A stretch of 7,385 nt of DNA, taken from positions 1 through 7,385 of the forward strand of contig JAUXCH010000231.1 of assembly GCA_030618975.1 (NCBI GenBank). The letters run 5' to 3'. Source of the stretch: Planctomycetia bacterium. Lineage in GTDB: Bacteria > Planctomycetota > PLA2 > JAEUHO01. The number at the start of each line of letters is the position of its first letter. Position 1 is the stretch's first letter. Below are positions 5,536 through 7,385 of this stretch, in pieces. The position numbers and the translations under genes were made by a program. Below the pieces are notes generated by a model. The model had not been told where the DNA came from, made no database searches, and saw only the letters and a list, made by a program, of their open reading frames with translations.

Positions 5536-7340
5536 CCGTCCAGGACGCGGCGGGCCCAGAGCTCGAGCATCACGAGTGCGTGCAGCGCGGCGCCTCCGGC
5601 GCGGGTGCCGCGCAGGTGGTCGCGCATCACGCGCATGGCCCCGTGCGGCGACACGAATCCGCGATCCCGCATGCTCCGGCTGGCGAACACGTCCTCCGCG
5701 AGCCCGCGGAGAGCGCCGCGATAGAGGACGTCGACGGGGAACGCGAAGCCGCGCTTCGGAACCCGCGCGAGATCGGGGTCGACGACCTCCTTCACGAACG
5801 CGCGCAGCACCCGCTTCCGGCGCCCGCGTCCGACGCCCCCACCGAGCTCGAGCGCCTGCGCCGCCCGACGCACGCGTCGGTCGAGGAACGGGTGCCGCCC
5901 CTCGGTGCCGGGCGCCATGCGGGCGCGATCCTCCTTCACGAGGAGATCGTCGGGGAGATACGCGGCCAGGTCGTCGGCCATGGCCTCGCGCGCCGTCCGG
6001 GGCCCGACACGCGGCTGCGGCTCGGCGGCGGGGGCCAGGCACGGCCCCATCAGCATCCGGACCTGCGCCAGGGGCTGGAGCCGTAGCAGCCCCCGGTAGA
6101 AACCCTGGGGATCCGCCGACGCGCGCATGATCCGCGCGCCGGCCGGGAGGCTTCGATCGAGGACCTGCGCCAGGGGTTCGCGCAGGAACGCGGGGACAGG
6201 ACGGAGGCAGGACCCGACCCCGAGCAGCCCGTAGCGGCGGTACCCGCCGAAGACCTCGTCGCCTCCGGTGCCCGTCAACGCCACGCGGACCTGGCGGCCC
6301 GCGGCGAGCGACAGCCCCCACGTGGGGACGGCGCTCGCGTCGGCGAAGGGCTCGTCGAACGCTTCGGCCGTCTCGAGCACCCACGAGGTCGGGTCCTGCG
6401 GGCAGGCGACCTCCACGTGCTCCAGCCCGAGGCGCCGCGCCGTTTGCCTCGCACGCCGCGCCTCGTCGACCGCGGCGCGACCCGGGAACGTGAGGGTGTA
6501 CGAACGGACGCCCCCCACCTCCCGCGCGAGCGCCGCGACCAGCGCGCTGTCTACGCCGCCGGACAGGAAGACCGCGGCCTCCCGCCGCGTGCGGAGGCGG
6601 TCCGCGACGGCCGCGCGGAGCGCACCGAGCACGTCGCCCTCCTCCCCTTCGAGGTTCTCGGGCAGCGGCGGAGGAGGGAGAGTCTCCGCCCGCACGCCAA
6701 GTTCCCGGTCGACGCAGAGCACTTCGCCCGGCGCGACGCGCCGCACGCCCCGGATGGCGGTGCGCCGGGTCGAGACGACGCCGTCTCGCAGCACGTCGGC
6801 CAACGCGTCGAGGTCCGGCTCCCGGGGGACGACGCCGGCCGTGAGCAACGCGGTGACCGTGCTCGCGAAGGCCAGGCCGCCGGGCAGGAGCGCGAACGCG
6901 AGGGGCCGGACCCCTAGCGGATCGCGGCCGAGCCACAGCGGACCGTCGGCGCCGGCGAGGAAGCCGAAGGCGTAGCTGCCCTCGACACGCCTCAGGCCCG
7001 CCGGACCCTCGCGCTCCAGCAGGGCCGCCAGCACCGCAGCGTCGCCCTCACCGGGGACGGCCTCGCCGGCGGCCTGCAGTTCCTTCCGGAGCGCTGCGTG
7101 GTTGTAGATCTCGCCGTTGAAGACGAGGAGCCCGCCGCGGCCCGTGCGCAGCGGCTGCCGCTCCTCCGGGTCGACCAGCAGCAGCCGGCGGGCGCCGAGG
7201 CGGACGGGCCGTCTTCCCAGAGTGCCCTCCGCGCGGCCCAGGCCGTCGGGCCCCCGGGGCGCCAGGTCGTCCAGGGCGGCGCCCAGGGAATCCCGGGGTT
7301 CCAGGGCGACGCGGCCGACGAGCCCGACGATTCCGCACAT
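5532..7340 (-). CDS. asnB: Asparagine synthase, glutamine-hydrolysing (AsnB family)
   Basis: 602 residues with both domains. The N-terminal class II glutaminase starts MCGIVGLVG, so Cys2 is the nucleophile once Met is removed. It continues with APRGPDGLG (27-35), the glutamine-binding FNGEIYN (74-80) and Asp100 in GEGDAAVL. The synthetase domain has the ATP PP-loop FLSGGVDSALV (258-268), LTGTGGDEVFGGYRRY (355-370), LLVKEDRARMAPGTEGRHPFLD (466-487) and VPKRGFAFPVD (527-537). The family makes asparagine from aspartate, ATP and glutamine. Relatives in polysaccharide or peptide-antibiotic clusters amidate other substrates, but no such cluster is visible here. The ATG at 7340 is chosen because it puts Cys at position 2 and has GGAG (7350-7347) six bases upstream; an in-frame TTG at 7370 would bury the nucleophile. 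The TAA stop shares two bases with the TAG of the opposing gene. Confidence 0.95.
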   Translation of the reverse strand: MCGIVGLVGRVALEPRDSLGAALDDLAPRGPDGLGRAEGTLGRRPVRLGARRLLLVDPEERQPLRTGRGGLLVFNGEIYNHAALRKELQAAGEAVPGEGDAAVLAALLEREGPAGLRRVEGSYAFGFLAGADGPLWLGRDPLGVRPLAFALLPGGLAFASTVTALLTAGVVPREPDLDALADVLRDGVVSTRRTAIRGVRRVAPGEVLCVDRELGVRAETLPPPPLPENLEGEEGDVLGALRAAVADRLRTRREAAVFLSGGVDSALVAALAREVGGVRSYTLTFPGRAAVDEARRARQTARRLGLEHVEVACPQDPTSWVLETAEAFDEPFADASAVPTWGLSLAAGRQVRVALTGTGGDEVFGGYRRYGLLGVGSCLRPVPAFLREPLAQVLDRSLPAGARIMRASADPQGFYRGLLRLQPLAQVRMLMGPCLAPAAEPQPRVGPRTAREAMADDLAAYLPDDLLVKEDRARMAPGTEGRHPFLDRRVRRAAQALELGGGVGRGRRKRVLRAFVKEVVDPDLARVPKRGFAFPVDVLYRGALRGLAEDVFASRSMRDRGFVSPHGAMRVMRDHLRGTRAGGAALHALVMLELWARRVLDG

Positions 7341-7385
7341 GACCCGCTCCAGACCTCCGGCGCCCCGCAACCCGCGGCACGCTCC
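7341..7385 (-). promoter_or_regulatory. asnB 5' region with its ribosome binding site, cut by the window edge
   Basis: Only 45 bases are available upstream of asnB. They hold GGAG at 7350-7347, and a further GGAGG (7358-7354) a few bases upstream. No promoter is recognisable, and the upstream neighbour is not in the window. Confidence 0.5.

Noticed and set aside
3612..6936. Very long open frames on both strands across the beta-sandwich protein and asnB (824 and 1078 codons)
   Set aside because: Low-complexity Arg/Pro/Gly translations with no family motif, overlapping two genes with clear motifs; typical high-GC shadow frames.
1..7385. CRISPR array, tRNA/rRNA, prophage, toxin-antitoxin or defence genes
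   Set aside because: No regularly spaced repeats, no tRNA-like fold or CCA-ended cloverleaf, and no matching protein motifs on either strand; the genes are metabolic or surface-type.

Overview
This is a high-GC window (I estimate about 70% or more by eye) from a bacterium. It holds four complete genes and the 5' part of a fifth, in strictly alternating orientation: methyltransferase (-), enolase (+), glucose-6-phosphate isomerase (-), a membrane-anchored multi-module beta-sandwich protein (+), and glutamine-hydrolysing asparagine synthase (-). The repeated carboxypeptidase-regulatory-like modules, the YitJ-type homocysteine methyltransferase and the base composition would fit a high-GC Planctomycetota, Myxococcota or Eisenbacteria-like lineage. 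No marker here settles the phylum.

Left edge (1-119): the first ~110 bases are clearly lower in GC (about 54% by my count) and read on the + strand as an internal piece of a NuoF/HndC-type flavoprotein subunit. That reading stops at about 119, where the opposite-strand reading of a homocysteine S-methyltransferase begins. The two appear to share an 8-base stretch (112-119). This looks like a chimeric or recombined end, so the methyltransferase is present only as its first ~84 residues.

112-680: the methyltransferase start is preceded by the best regulatory find of the window, a complete SAM-I (S-box) riboswitch on the - strand (454-573). Between the aptamer and the start codon lie two mutually exclusive pairings. 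One hides the ribosome binding site. The other captures the hiding strand and also takes up part of aptamer stem P1. This is a plausible SAM-controlled translational switch for a methionine-synthesis gene. The same region carries the divergent enolase promoter and a very good enolase Shine-Dalgarno.

681-3631: eno and pgi, two central glycolysis/gluconeogenesis genes, converge with 5 bases between their stop codons. Both are full length and keep their catalytic residues.

3632-3771: the short divergent space between pgi and the next gene is almost filled by a perfect 27-bp inverted repeat (3652-3678 / 3734-3760). Its arms each carry the 13-base palindrome GGTGCC(A/T)GGCACC. It resembles a REP/BIME-like dispersed palindromic element.

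3772-7340: a 587-residue protein with one N-terminal membrane segment and roughly five or six beta-sandwich modules, then asnB on the opposite strand. Their stop codons overlap by two bases inside the tetranucleotide TTAG. The genes are not co-transcribed, and nothing here suggests a defence system, CRISPR array, prophage or transposase gene.
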